From Candidatus Uhrbacteria bacterium RIFOXYB12_FULL_58_10 (GTDB taxonomy: Bacteria > Patescibacteriota > Patescibacteriia > UBA9934 > GWF2-40-263): a stretch of DNA of 57,875 bases. The stretch covers positions 1 through 57,875 of the forward strand of contig MGFA01000007.1 in the NCBI GenBank assembly GCA_001791645.1. The letters are read 5' to 3'. A model generated the notes under the pieces. That model did not search any database. It saw only the letters and a list, made by a program, of their open reading frames with translations, and was not told the origin of the DNA. Positions 24,589-32,562 of this stretch are shown piece by piece. The stretch's first letter is position 1. Every line of letters starts with the position of its first letter. A program made the position numbers and the translations under genes.

Positions 24589-25503
24589 GGGTAAGTACTA
24601 ATCGTTGTCACCAAGTTTCCTGGTAAGGGAGACGAGACGGTCGGCCTTCTCGCCGTCCGAAAGCATCCGGACGTTGTACCGCCACGCGAGCTCCGTGGCG
24701 AACAGGCCGAGCCGGTCACGCCGCATCCCGCCGATGTTCCCCATGCGCCGCTTCATGAATCCCCAGAACCCCTCGATGCCGTTCGTGTGTACGTCGCCGC
24801 GGACGTACTCGCGGGCGTTGTGGTCGACCCACTCGTGCGCGTAGCCGAGCCTCGCCAGGTCCCTGTAGTACGGGAAGCCGTCGGTGAACACCCTCGCGCC
24901 CGGGACGACCGACTTTGCCACGAACGCGAGGACGATCCCCTTGTCGAGCTTTCGCGCCATCACCTCGACCCTCACCGTCCCGGTGGCGCGGTCGTGGACG
25001 CCGATTATCGGCAGCTTGTTGGTCCCGTGGCCGCGCTTGGGCGGGTACAATTTCCGGATGTGCAGACGCTGGTTCTTCCGCTGCGCCCCGATGTACGTCT
25101 CGTCGACCTCGGCGGGGCCCTCGAACGGTTCCCGTTCCTCGGCGGCGATCGCCAGCCGGAACCGGTGGCAGTGCTTCTGCGCCGTCGCGGCCGACAGGCC
25201 CGCCGACGACGCGACCCGCCTCACCGTCCGGTGCACGACGAACGCCAGCGCGATCCCGAGGAGCGCCGGCGCGTCCGCCGCGAGGCCCGGAACGGACGCC
25301 CCGCGTGGCGAGAATTCCTTCCGGCACCGCTTGCACCTGCGCTTGTCCCTGCGCAGCTTCCACAGGCGGGAATACCCGCATCCCGGACAGGTTTGGACGG
25401 CCATATTGGTGGCAAAGTTAGTACACCGGCACTTCACCACGATTTCTCCGCTTGGTTGAAAACAAAAGTGCCACCGGGCTGGTGGCAAACTTAGTACTTA
25501 CCC
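24589..25503 (-). mobile_element. IS1595-type insertion sequence (ISXO2-like)
   Basis: A 915-bp element with terminal inverted repeats: the left end starts GGGTAAGTACTAA and the right end is its complement, with similarity continuing for about ten more bases (GTTGTCACCA against GTTTGCCACCA). It holds one transposase. The flanking 8 bases (TTTTTAAT and TACAAAAA) do not match, so no target duplication is visible; the copy may be old or flanked by a later change. It inserted right after the terminator of the gene at 24022. Confidence 0.85.
24598..25404 (-). CDS. IS1595-family (ISXO2-like) transposase
   Basis: A 268-residue DDE-type transposase. An N-terminal zinc ribbon (CPGCGYSRLWKLRRDKRRCKRC, split here as CPGC and CKRC) is followed by the catalytic domain with VDETYIGAQRKNQ, VFTDGFPYY and HTNGIEGFWGFMKRRMG, the ISXO2 pattern of two Asp and a His/Asn-Glu site. 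The frame is intact. The start at 25404 (MAVQTCPGCGYS) is taken because the longer frame enters the terminal repeat. It would catalyse cut-and-paste movement of the element. Confidence 0.92.
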   Translation of the reverse strand: MAVQTCPGCGYSRLWKLRRDKRRCKRCRKEFSPRGASVPGLAADAPALLGIALAFVVHRTVRRVASSAGLSAATAQKHCHRFRLAIAAEEREPFEGPAEVDETYIGAQRKNQRLHIRKLYPPKRGHGTNKLPIIGVHDRATGTVRVEVMARKLDKGIVLAFVAKSVVPGARVFTDGFPYYRDLARLGYAHEWVDHNAREYVRGDVHTNGIEGFWGFMKRRMGNIGGMRRDRLGLFATELAWRYNVRMLSDGEKADRLVSLTRKLGDND

Positions 25504-25506
25504 TAC

Positions 25507-25526
25507 AAAAAACCCCGGATAGGGGT
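25507..25526 (-). terminator. Terminator of the frameshifted membrane gene
   Basis: On the minus strand ACCCC, loop TATCC, GGGGT, then a T run. Confidence 0.65.
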
Positions 25527-25547
25527 CAGACGCGGCAGGGACCGCGG

Positions 25548-25854
25548 TCAAACGTCGTCTTTGTCTTCCCAGTCGTCGGAGTTGCTACTCCGATTTCTTC
25601 TTTGTGTACGATGAATATCGTCCTCGGTACTGGCCCACGTGTACCCCAGGAACACGAGCCAGACAATGAACAGCACGAACTGGATCGCCCCCAGCAACAT
25701 ATACGCCTGCCACGCCAAGCGCAAGCTCCTGCCAGAACCCGTCCGGACTCGCGAACGATCGCACCCAGACGAACATCCACGTCGGGATGAGGGCGAGGAC
25801 GAGCGCCACCAGCGAAAGCACGGCCCATCGGAGCCGCTGGAACAGAGCCTTCAT
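25548..25854 (-). pseudogene. Small two-helix membrane protein with a frameshift
   Basis: A strong AGGAGG precedes the ATG at 25854. The first frame gives MKALFQRLRWAVLSLVALVLALIPTW and an FWQELAL segment, then turns non-natural. In the next frame the text resumes as AWQAYMLLGAIQFVLFIVWLVFLGYTWAS with a second helix and an acidic tail SNSDDWEDKDDV before TGA. Removing one G near 25729-25733 restores a protein of about 101 residues. The gene abuts the IS element. Function unknown. Confidence 0.55.
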
Positions 25855-25961
25855 GACCGATCCTCCTTGGTCCAGACGACGCTACCAAAAATCCACGCTC
25901 CTGTCAACCGTACTCCATCCCACTGTCACGAAAATTGAAAACATTGTTATAATGGCCGTCT

Positions 25962-28355
25962 ATGGGAGAAGCATACAGGCCGCAACCGCATGAGCTTTGG
26001 AAAAAACCGAAGGATCTTGATGCCCGGCGGGAAGTCATGCCGGATTCGCTTCGGGACTCGATCGACGATGCGAAGAAAAGCGTCGAGCTCGCGCTTCTCG
26101 AACAATTCGGCATATCCGAAATTCCGCCGCAGCTGAACGCGGAAATGGCCCACGTGATCCGCGCCATCGAGATGCGTGTGCGCGAACAGCATTTTTGTCC
26201 CGAACCTGATGCGGCGGTCTTCGAACAGCTCGAGCGGATCGCGGCAAAGATTCTCACGTTCAAGGAAGGGGCGACGCGCGCGGAAATCGTCTCACGGCCG
26301 GAAGTCGGCCAACGTCTGGTTTTTGAGACCAAGGATGGAAACAAGCATGAGCGCGGGCTTACCGTCGACGAACAGGACATGCTGTTCAACATGGAGATGT
26401 GGGCGGACCATCTTGTCTCGTTCCAAAACGCGGAGGAATTCAAGGCGGCCTGCCAGAAACTTCGAAAGCGCGCGAGCACCAAGCCGACGGCCGAGGGGGC
26501 CGCCTACGTCGAGCGCGAGATGACGAGGACGTATTCGAGATTCGGATTCACGACCGAGCAAATCAAAAATCTTCTTGCGCTCGCCGAAGGCAACGACGTA
26601 CCGGCGCTGACGCCCGATGGAAAGGCCGGGGCAACCCAGCGGCTACGCGTAATGAGGGAGGTTTGGAACGAATATCTCAACGAGGGGGAAAAGAGCTCCT
26701 ACGTGAAGTTCGCGGTTGCCATGACCGTCTTGGGAGCCGTGGAAGGTCTTGCCCCGGCCATGCTCGGAAAGGCGATGGACAGCTCCCAAAACGCGGAAGC
26801 CGTCGCGTTCTCCATCGGATATCTTGGCCTGTCCGTTTCCACGGGTTGGGTTCGGAGACTCCTGGACGTGAACTTTGACTCGTTCCTGAACGGCGTCATG
26901 GATCGAACGGGCGGGCTGAACGAGCGTCTTTCGAGAGAACTCGCGTTCCAACCGGGAGAACGCATGTCCATGCGTGAAAATCGAGGCCGGATTCTTTCGG
27001 CTATGACGCGGTCGCAAGCCGCGTTCCAGGATGTGCTGAGTTCGACGGCACGCATCCAACTGCCTGCGGCGACCACGGCCCTCGTCGGGTTCGGAGTCAT
27101 GACGGCCATGGATTGGAGGCTTGGGCTCCTGTCGCTCGCGACCGCCCCGATCGCCATCGCGATCGCGCGCAAGGCCGACCAGCGTACCGGTCCGTTGGTC
27201 GCGGCGTCGTATCAAAATGAGGGCGAGGTCGCGCAGGAGATCGAAGAGCAGATCCAGGCCCATCAGGACGTTGTCCTGAGCGGCATGAAGGAACCGATGG
27301 CACGGCGCATCGGGGATCTCGGCAAGAAAAAGAATCAGATCGGCCACGAGCGCTTCGTCGCAAGGTCGGACATGGAATTTCAAACCGAATCCGCGCTGAG
27401 CGGGACCGTCGTCGCGGCCCTGACCATGGCCGGCATGCTGATGCGCAACCTGGGAGTCGAAAACGGAGGAAACATCGTCGCGGCCCTCATGTACTCTGGA
27501 CAATTCCGCCGCGGCTTCGACGGCATCCTGCGGACCAACAACGACCTGGTCAAAAGCGTGGGGGCGATCATTGAAATGGAGGAAATCTTCAACGGATACG
27601 CGCGCGAGGAGGAGGCGCTCGACAAAAGACGCGTGGGAGCGTCGGAATTAACGGACTTCTCCATTGAGCTTTCTGGAGTCTCGCTTGAAATCGACGGAGA
27701 CAGCCTCATCAGGGATATTTCGTTCCGCGTTCCTCCGGGAGGAGTCGTCCGGCTTGAGGGCCGCAGCGGCCAAGGCAAGACGACCCTTTCCCGCCTGATG
27801 TCCGGATATTACGGACCGACGCGTGGAACGGTAAAAATCGGCGGGGAGGACGTTCGAAACGTCAAACGGACCGGTCCGGACTCGCTGTACGGCCACATCG
27901 CGTACCTTTCCCAGCATCCGTACGTGTTCGACAACGGGAATCTTCGGGACAATCTTGTTTTTGGAAATCCCAATGCCACGGACGCGGACATGTCGCGCGT
28001 CCTCAACGAACTCGGACTTTCAAGACGATTCACAAAGGACGGCGCCATGGATCTTTCAAGTTCCATCCGCGGCCTGTCCGGCGGTGAAAAGGCCAGGCTC
28101 GGGCTCGCGCGGGTTCTCCTAAAAATCCGATCGCAAAAAGATGGAAGCATCGTCTTTCTCGACCAGGCGACCGAGGAACTCGACGAGGAAACCGAGAAGG
28201 AGGTCGCGCAAATTCTCTTGGATGAAAAGCGTCAACGGCCAAACACTACGTTCGTGATAATATCCCACCGCTCGGACTTCATCCGCGCGCTCGAGACGCC
28301 GTCGGATGGAAAGGAAGGATTCGTGATCCAACGAATCAAACCTAACGAGGAGTAG
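25962..28355 (+). CDS. ABC half-transporter-like protein with degenerate Walker B
   Basis: A 797-residue protein. The first 240 residues are a soluble helical extension of unknown fold, followed by a membrane domain of ABC exporter type (about 250-540), then a nucleotide-binding domain. Walker A GRSGQGKTT begins at residue 600, Q-loop YLSQHPYVF, signature LSGGEKARLGLARVL at 705, switch His 769 in IISHRSDF. Walker B reads IVFLDQATEELD: the catalytic Glu is Gln 735, a change that in laboratory mutants blocks hydrolysis and locks the dimer. It is encoded alone and so would be a homodimer. Substrate unknown; the E-to-Q change argues for a regulatory or slow-cycling role. Confidence 0.8.
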   Translation: MGEAYRPQPHELWKKPKDLDARREVMPDSLRDSIDDAKKSVELALLEQFGISEIPPQLNAEMAHVIRAIEMRVREQHFCPEPDAAVFEQLERIAAKILTFKEGATRAEIVSRPEVGQRLVFETKDGNKHERGLTVDEQDMLFNMEMWADHLVSFQNAEEFKAACQKLRKRASTKPTAEGAAYVEREMTRTYSRFGFTTEQIKNLLALAEGNDVPALTPDGKAGATQRLRVMREVWNEYLNEGEKSSYVKFAVAMTVLGAVEGLAPAMLGKAMDSSQNAEAVAFSIGYLGLSVSTGWVRRLLDVNFDSFLNGVMDRTGGLNERLSRELAFQPGERMSMRENRGRILSAMTRSQAAFQDVLSSTARIQLPAATTALVGFGVMTAMDWRLGLLSLATAPIAIAIARKADQRTGPLVAASYQNEGEVAQEIEEQIQAHQDVVLSGMKEPMARRIGDLGKKKNQIGHERFVARSDMEFQTESALSGTVVAALTMAGMLMRNLGVENGGNIVAALMYSGQFRRGFDGILRTNNDLVKSVGAIIEMEEIFNGYAREEEALDKRRVGASELTDFSIELSGVSLEIDGDSLIRDISFRVPPGGVVRLEGRSGQGKTTLSRLMSGYYGPTRGTVKIGGEDVRNVKRTGPDSLYGHIAYLSQHPYVFDNGNLRDNLVFGNPNATDADMSRVLNELGLSRRFTKDGAMDLSSSIRGLSGGEKARLGLARVLLKIRSQKDGSIVFLDQATEELDEETEKEVAQILLDEKRQRPNTTFVIISHRSDFIRALETPSDGKEGFVIQRIKPNEE

Positions 28356-28371
28356 AAAAACGAAAGGGTGG

Positions 28372-30195
28372 TTACAATCCGAGCTTCTTCGCGCTTTCGC
28401 GCTTGCGCGTGGTGGAGTCGAGCTGGGCCTTGCGGATGCGCAGCGACTTCGGGGTGACTTCCAGGAGCTCGTCGTCGCCGATGAACTCAAGGGCCATTTC
28501 CAGCGTCATGTCGCGCGGCGTGTCGAGCGCGGCCGCGGCTCCGTCGCCCTTCGAGCGCATGTTCGACAGCTTCTTTTCCTTGCACGGGTTGACCTCGATG
28601 TCCTCCACGCGGGAATACTGCCCGATCACCATGCCCACGTACACCTGCACGGCCGGGCCGATAAACAGCGCGCCGCGCTCCTGGAGGTTGGCGAGGGCAA
28701 AGTGCATGGTCACGCCGTTTTCCATCGAAATCATGGAACCGTGCTCGTTGGCAGTGATATCGCCAACCGTCGGCCGGTAGCCGAGGAATAGCGAGTTGAT
28801 GATTCCCTGGCCCTTGGTGTCGGCCATAAAGTCGGTGCGATAGCCGATAAGACCGCGCGTCGGGATTTCGAACTCAAGAAATCCAACTCCGTTTTCCACG
28901 CGCATATCCTTCATTTCGCCGCGGCGGCGACCCATCTTTTCGATGACCGCGCCGGTGTTGGCCTCAGGACATTCAATGGACACGGCCTCAAACGGTTCTT
29001 CCATCTTTCCGTCCACCTCCTTGAAAATCACCTGTGGACGCGAAACTTCCAGCTCAAACCCTTCTCGACGCATCTTCTCGATGAGGATGGCCAGGTGAAG
29101 TTCCCCGCGTCCGGACACCACGAAGCGCGAGTCGGAATCGGACTTCTCTACGCGCAGCGCAACGTCGTTCAAAAGTTCTTTTTCCAGGCGCTCCTTCACG
29201 TGACGGGCCGTGGAAAAGGTTCCTTCGCTTCCGGCAAACGGCGAGGTGTTGGTTCCAAAGGTCATCTTCACGGTCGGCTGTTCAATCTCCATCACCGGGA
29301 GAGCGACACCGCCCACCGGATCCACGAGCGACTCGCCGATCTGCACGCCCTCGATTCCCGCGATGGCCACGACCTCCCCGGCCTCGGCCTCTGAAACATC
29401 CACGCGGCCAAGCGCGTCAAAGATCTGAACCGCGATCACCTTCGACGTCTTTTCCTTGCCGTCGCGATCAATGTGCTTCACGGTCTGTCCCTGCTTCACC
29501 ACGCCGTTGTTCACGCGGCCGATGGCAATGCGTCCCTTGTAGTTGTCATAGAAAATATTAACCACGGCCATTTGGAACGGAAGCGACGGGTCCGCGACCG
29601 GGCCGGTGAGATGGGTGACCACGGCGTTCAGAATCGGCGTGATGTCCTTCATCTTCGCCATGTCGGGCTCAAGGCCTGCCAGACCGTTCACGGCCGAGGC
29701 GTACACCACCTGGAAGTTGCTCTGTTCCTCCGTGGCGCCCATGTCGATGAACAGGTCGAACGTTCGGTTCAGCACCCACTCCGGGCGCGCGTCCTTCTTG
29801 TCCACCTTGTTGATGACCACGATAATCTTGTGCCCGGCCTGGATGGCCTTCTTCAGCACGAACTTGGTCTGCGGCATCGGGCCCTCCTTGGCATCGACGA
29901 GCAAGAGGCATCCGTCCACGAGCGACATGATGCGCTCCACCTCCCCGCCGAAGTCGGCGTGTCCCGGGGTGTCCACGATGTTGATCTTCTTCCCCGCCCA
30001 CTTGATCGCGGCGTTCTTCGCGAAGATCGTAATCCCGCGCTCGCGCTCGAGCTCGTTTGAGTCCATGATCGTCGTCCCCTGCGCGTCCGCGTCGCGGAAC
30101 GTGTTGGACTGCTTCAAAAGCGCATCGACGAGGGTGGTTTTCCCGTGGTCGACGTGGGCGATAATGGCAATGTTGCGCAGGTCGTCTCGAATCAT
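28372..30195 (-). CDS. typA: GTP-binding protein TypA/BipA
   Basis: A 607-residue translational GTPase: P-loop AHVDHGKTTLVDALL, switch I RERGITI, DTPGHADFGG, NKVDKKDARP, and the TypA-type C-terminal domain with YDNYKGRIAIGRVNNG and TRGLIGYRTDFM. It binds the ribosome and aids assembly or translation under stress. Length and order match the family. Convergent with the ABC gene, separated by 16 bases. Confidence 0.95.
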   Translation of the reverse strand: MIRDDLRNIAIIAHVDHGKTTLVDALLKQSNTFRDADAQGTTIMDSNELERERGITIFAKNAAIKWAGKKINIVDTPGHADFGGEVERIMSLVDGCLLLVDAKEGPMPQTKFVLKKAIQAGHKIIVVINKVDKKDARPEWVLNRTFDLFIDMGATEEQSNFQVVYASAVNGLAGLEPDMAKMKDITPILNAVVTHLTGPVADPSLPFQMAVVNIFYDNYKGRIAIGRVNNGVVKQGQTVKHIDRDGKEKTSKVIAVQIFDALGRVDVSEAEAGEVVAIAGIEGVQIGESLVDPVGGVALPVMEIEQPTVKMTFGTNTSPFAGSEGTFSTARHVKERLEKELLNDVALRVEKSDSDSRFVVSGRGELHLAILIEKMRREGFELEVSRPQVIFKEVDGKMEEPFEAVSIECPEANTGAVIEKMGRRRGEMKDMRVENGVGFLEFEIPTRGLIGYRTDFMADTKGQGIINSLFLGYRPTVGDITANEHGSMISMENGVTMHFALANLQERGALFIGPAVQVYVGMVIGQYSRVEDIEVNPCKEKKLSNMRSKGDGAAAALDTPRDMTLEMALEFIGDDELLEVTPKSLRIRKAQLDSTTRKRESAKKLGL

Positions 30196-30323
30196 AGGAC
30201 GGTAATCAGTCTGAATACCCGCGGATGATAACCGACAAACCCGCTTTCGTCAAGGACAGATGGTTGACATTTTGGCCTGTTTAATGCTATTTTCAAGCCG
30301 GAAACTCAACGAAGGAAGCCCAG

Positions 30324-30794
30324 ATGCTCTTTGGACTCATTCTTGCCCTCGGAACGGCCCATGCCGGACACGGCCATTGCCGGGAAATTCGGCTGGCGCA
30401 GGACGACATTTCCGTCGTGGGAACCGGAATTTCCGGTATCCCGGACGTCAGCGCGGTCGACCGCGCGACCACGATGCGGACCAGGGAGGCGTCCGAAATC
30501 GTCCTCAAGGCACGCAGGCGCGACCTTGGCTGCGTCGACTTCGGCGACGTGAGGGCGTTCAAGTACGCGTACCTGGAGGCCGGATACGCGGAGGTGCTAT
30601 TCCTGGTCACGGTGAACGACGAGACCGTAGGCGAGACGTTCACCCCGGACGTCACCAGTCTCGTTCTCACGGGCCTCAGACGCGGAGACTCGATCGAGAT
30701 CCACGTCTACGGGACGACCGAGCCCCCGCCGCTCATCGCGGACCTGTCGGGCCCGACCGTCATGGAAACGGAACTCCGATCGTACGTCTACTGA
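30324..30794 (+). CDS. Exported small protein of unknown function
   Basis: A 156-residue protein starting MLFGLILALGTAHAGHGHC, a signal peptide likely cleaved after AHA. The mature part is beta-rich with no recognised domain and few Cys. An AAGGAAG site precedes the ATG. The stop codon sits inside a terminator stem. It belongs to the same style of stand-alone genes as those at 21531, 24022 and 56358. Function unknown. Confidence 0.6.
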   Translation: MLFGLILALGTAHAGHGHCREIRLAQDDISVVGTGISGIPDVSAVDRATTMRTREASEIVLKARRRDLGCVDFGDVRAFKYAYLEAGYAEVLFLVTVNDETVGETFTPDVTSLVLTGLRRGDSIEIHVYGTTEPPPLIADLSGPTVMETELRSYVY

Positions 30795-30809
30795 CGTGCG
30801 TCTTTTTTT
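30781..30809 (+). terminator. Terminator containing the stop of the exported-protein gene
   Basis: CGTACGTC pairs with GACGTGCG (one G-T pair) around TACT; the TGA overlaps the stem; seven T follow. Confidence 0.8.
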
Positions 30810-30991
30810 GCCTGTACGCACCTCAGCACGGCCCACGAAGGGCGCTCTGGACCGCGGCTTACGCGTACCTCATCGTCGCGGTCTGGCTGCGCACCGACGA
30901 GCAACGGACGGACTACATCTACCCCGTGCAGGGTATCCTGATGCATGCCGCCGTGATCCCGATCGCTATCCTCGCGAAACGCCGCCGCTGA
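30809..30991 (+). pseudogene. 5'-truncated small membrane protein
   Basis: A frame reading RRALWTAAYAYLIVAVWL, then DEQRTDYIYPVQGILMHAAVI and ending ILAKRRR looks like a natural two-helix membrane protein and ends at a TGA followed at once by a strong terminator. No ATG, GTG or TTG lies upstream in frame before the previous gene's terminator, and the first Met is only 20 codons from the end. I read it as a truncated remnant abutting the terminator at 30781. The overlapping arginine-rich frame is a shadow. Confidence 0.4.
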
Positions 30992-30995
30992 CCTG

Positions 30996-31017
30996 TCGAG
31001 CCCCAGCTCGATTTTTT
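30996..31017 (+). terminator. Terminator after the truncated membrane gene
   Basis: TCGAGC, loop CCCA, GCTCGA, then six T. Confidence 0.85.
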
Positions 31018-31064
31018 CATCGCAGATCGAACCTGCCCCTGGGTTCGATGCCATCCTCGACAGA

Positions 31065-31104
31065 CCACAAAAACGGACTGGCTTTCGCCAATCCGTTTTT
31101 GTGG
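31065..31104 (-). terminator. Long terminator of tRNA-Lys
   Basis: CCACAAAAACGGA pairs with TCCGTTTTTGTGG, with a further inner stem CTGGC/GCCAA. It overlaps the tRNA's CCA. Confidence 0.8.
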
Positions 31105-31176
31105 TGCGCTGGGTGGGGATCGGACCCACGACCTCGGGCTTAAAAGGCCCTCGCTCTACCACTGAGCTACCAGCGC
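31102..31176 (-). tRNA. tRNA-Lys (TTT)
   Basis: Acceptor GCGCTGG/CCAGCGC, D-arm GCTC/GAGC, anticodon loop CTTTTAA, T-arm GTGGG/CCCAC, encoded CCA. Confidence 0.94.
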
Positions 31177-31233
31177 GTATCCATTTCCTTTGCGCCGAGA
31201 ATATACCAACTCAGCCCCCTCTTGACAAGACTA

Positions 31234-31261
31234 TTGCGATCTATCAAACGGTCGATATAAT
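31234..31261 (+). promoter_or_regulatory. Putative sigma70-type promoter of the zinc-ribbon gene
   Basis: TTGCGA, 16 bases, then TATAAT (31256-31261), 29 bases before the ATG at 31291. A second TATAAT lies at 31267. A perfect TTGACA at 31222 is too far from both to pair with them. Confidence 0.45.
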
Positions 31262-31290
31262 ACCGGTATAATTTTCTAACGGATGTACGT

Positions 31291-31443
31291 ATGTCAGACA
31301 CAGGTGTCTGCACCCGCTGCGGAGCAGGCGAGGACGGCGACGAAGTAGAGCTCAACGAAGCTGGTTTGTGCCCCGACTGCGAGGGGGAAGAAACCGATGA
31401 TGGCATGGGCAAGCTCGAAACAGGCGCCGACGACGACGAATAA
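31291..31443 (+). CDS. 50-residue acidic zinc-ribbon mini-protein
   Basis: Reads MSDTGVCTRCGAGEDGDEVE, then CPDCEGEE and an acidic tail GADDDE. Two CxxC pairs 17 residues apart make a small zinc ribbon; about a third of the residues are acidic. A promoter lies upstream and an intrinsic terminator follows, so the gene is monocistronic. It faces the MurG gene. Function unknown; perhaps a zinc-binding adaptor or metal store. Confidence 0.65.
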   Translation: MSDTGVCTRCGAGEDGDEVELNEAGLCPDCEGEETDDGMGKLETGADDDE

Positions 31444-31446
31444 ACG

Positions 31447-31477
31447 AAATCCTCGGTCAAATGAGACCGGGGATTTT
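31447..31477 (+). terminator. Terminator of the zinc-ribbon gene
   Basis: AAATCC and CGGTC pair with GACCG and GGATTT, ending TTTT; shared with the convergent murG end. Confidence 0.75.
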
Positions 31478-32544
31478 CATTTTGCGAGCGCTTGAAGACG
31501 CGTCACGATGATGTCCGCGACGTCCGTCGGAAGGACAGACGCGATGGCGGACGACAACGCATGGCGGCGGACACCATCATGGAGCAACCCGCGAATCGCC
31601 TCCAAAAATTCCTGAGGCGTGGTCGCGTCCTGGCGCAACACCATCGCCGCGTCCGCATCGATGAGCGCTCGTGCGTTGTCCTCCTGCGGGGAATTCGGCA
31701 ATGGAACGACGATCGCGGGCTTGCGGCACGCCGCGAGCTCGGTAATGGTCCCCATCCCGGCCCGGCACACCACCACGTCGGAGGCCGCAAGCGCCTCGGC
31801 CATGCCGCCAGTCAGCAACTCTTCGACGACGTAATTCGACCCGAATCCCTCAAGCGCCTCGGTAACCTTTCCAATGCCGGTGAGATGAATCACGTTTGCC
31901 TCGCGCACCAGGTCTCCTCCGACGGTTTCCATCATGCGATTGAGCCAGAACGATCCTCCTCCGCCCCCGAATACCAGGACGGTGGGACGCGAGGAATCAA
32001 TCTCGAACGTGGCAAGCGCCGCGCCACGATCCGCCGCGAGCATGGAATGACGCGCCGGATTACCGACCACGCGCGTCTTTTCCCGCGGAAAGGCCTTGGC
32101 CGTCGCCTCCCACGCGACCGTAATCCACGACGCGAATGGCGAAGACAATACGCTCGAAAGAATCGGACGGACGTCAGATTGGTGCAACCATGACGGAATG
32201 CCTTGCGCGCACGCCGCGACAATGATCGGCACGCCCGTGAACCCGCCCGCGGACGCGATCAAATTGGGACGCTCACGCCTCAGCAAAGTCCAGGCGCCAC
32301 GCGACGCGCGAAACAAATTCACGGGCAGCGTCAGCCATTCGACCGACGGATACCGCGTGAGCCGCGCAACCGGCAGCGACAAAAATCGAATCCCCGCGGC
32401 CTCCACCGACGCGCGCTCGGGCCCGTTCGGCGTCCCGACCCAAATGAACTCAACTGACGGGTCAAGCCGCTTCCATGCCTCAACGACCGCCAACAATGGC
32501 GTCACGGGACCAAGGGTTCCACCGCCAGCGAAGAGGATTTTCAT
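31477..32544 (-). CDS. murG: MurG, lipid I N-acetylglucosaminyltransferase
   Basis: A 355-residue GT-B enzyme. The first glycine loop reads FAGGGTLGPVTPLLAV rather than the usual GGTGGH, a divergent form; the C-terminal domain has VFGGGGGSFWLNR, VVCRAGMGTITELAACRKPAIVVPLP and EDNARALIDADAA, the MurG donor site. It converts lipid I to lipid II at the inner face of the membrane. It follows ftsW by 18 bases in the MraY-FtsW-MurG operon. Confidence 0.88.
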   Translation of the reverse strand: MKILFAGGGTLGPVTPLLAVVEAWKRLDPSVEFIWVGTPNGPERASVEAAGIRFLSLPVARLTRYPSVEWLTLPVNLFRASRGAWTLLRRERPNLIASAGGFTGVPIIVAACAQGIPSWLHQSDVRPILSSVLSSPFASWITVAWEATAKAFPREKTRVVGNPARHSMLAADRGAALATFEIDSSRPTVLVFGGGGGSFWLNRMMETVGGDLVREANVIHLTGIGKVTEALEGFGSNYVVEELLTGGMAEALAASDVVVCRAGMGTITELAACRKPAIVVPLPNSPQEDNARALIDADAAMVLRQDATTPQEFLEAIRGLLHDGVRRHALSSAIASVLPTDVADIIVTRLQALAK

Positions 32545-32562
32545 ACGGCTTTACGTACGGGG

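Noticed and set aside
24589-25503. 8-bp target duplication at the IS ends
   Set aside because: The flanks TTTTTAAT and TACAAAAA do not match.
30796-31143. 115-codon Arg-rich plus-strand frame after the exported-protein gene
   Set aside because: It runs through two terminators and into the tRNA-Lys gene; the neighbouring frame reads as a natural membrane protein end.
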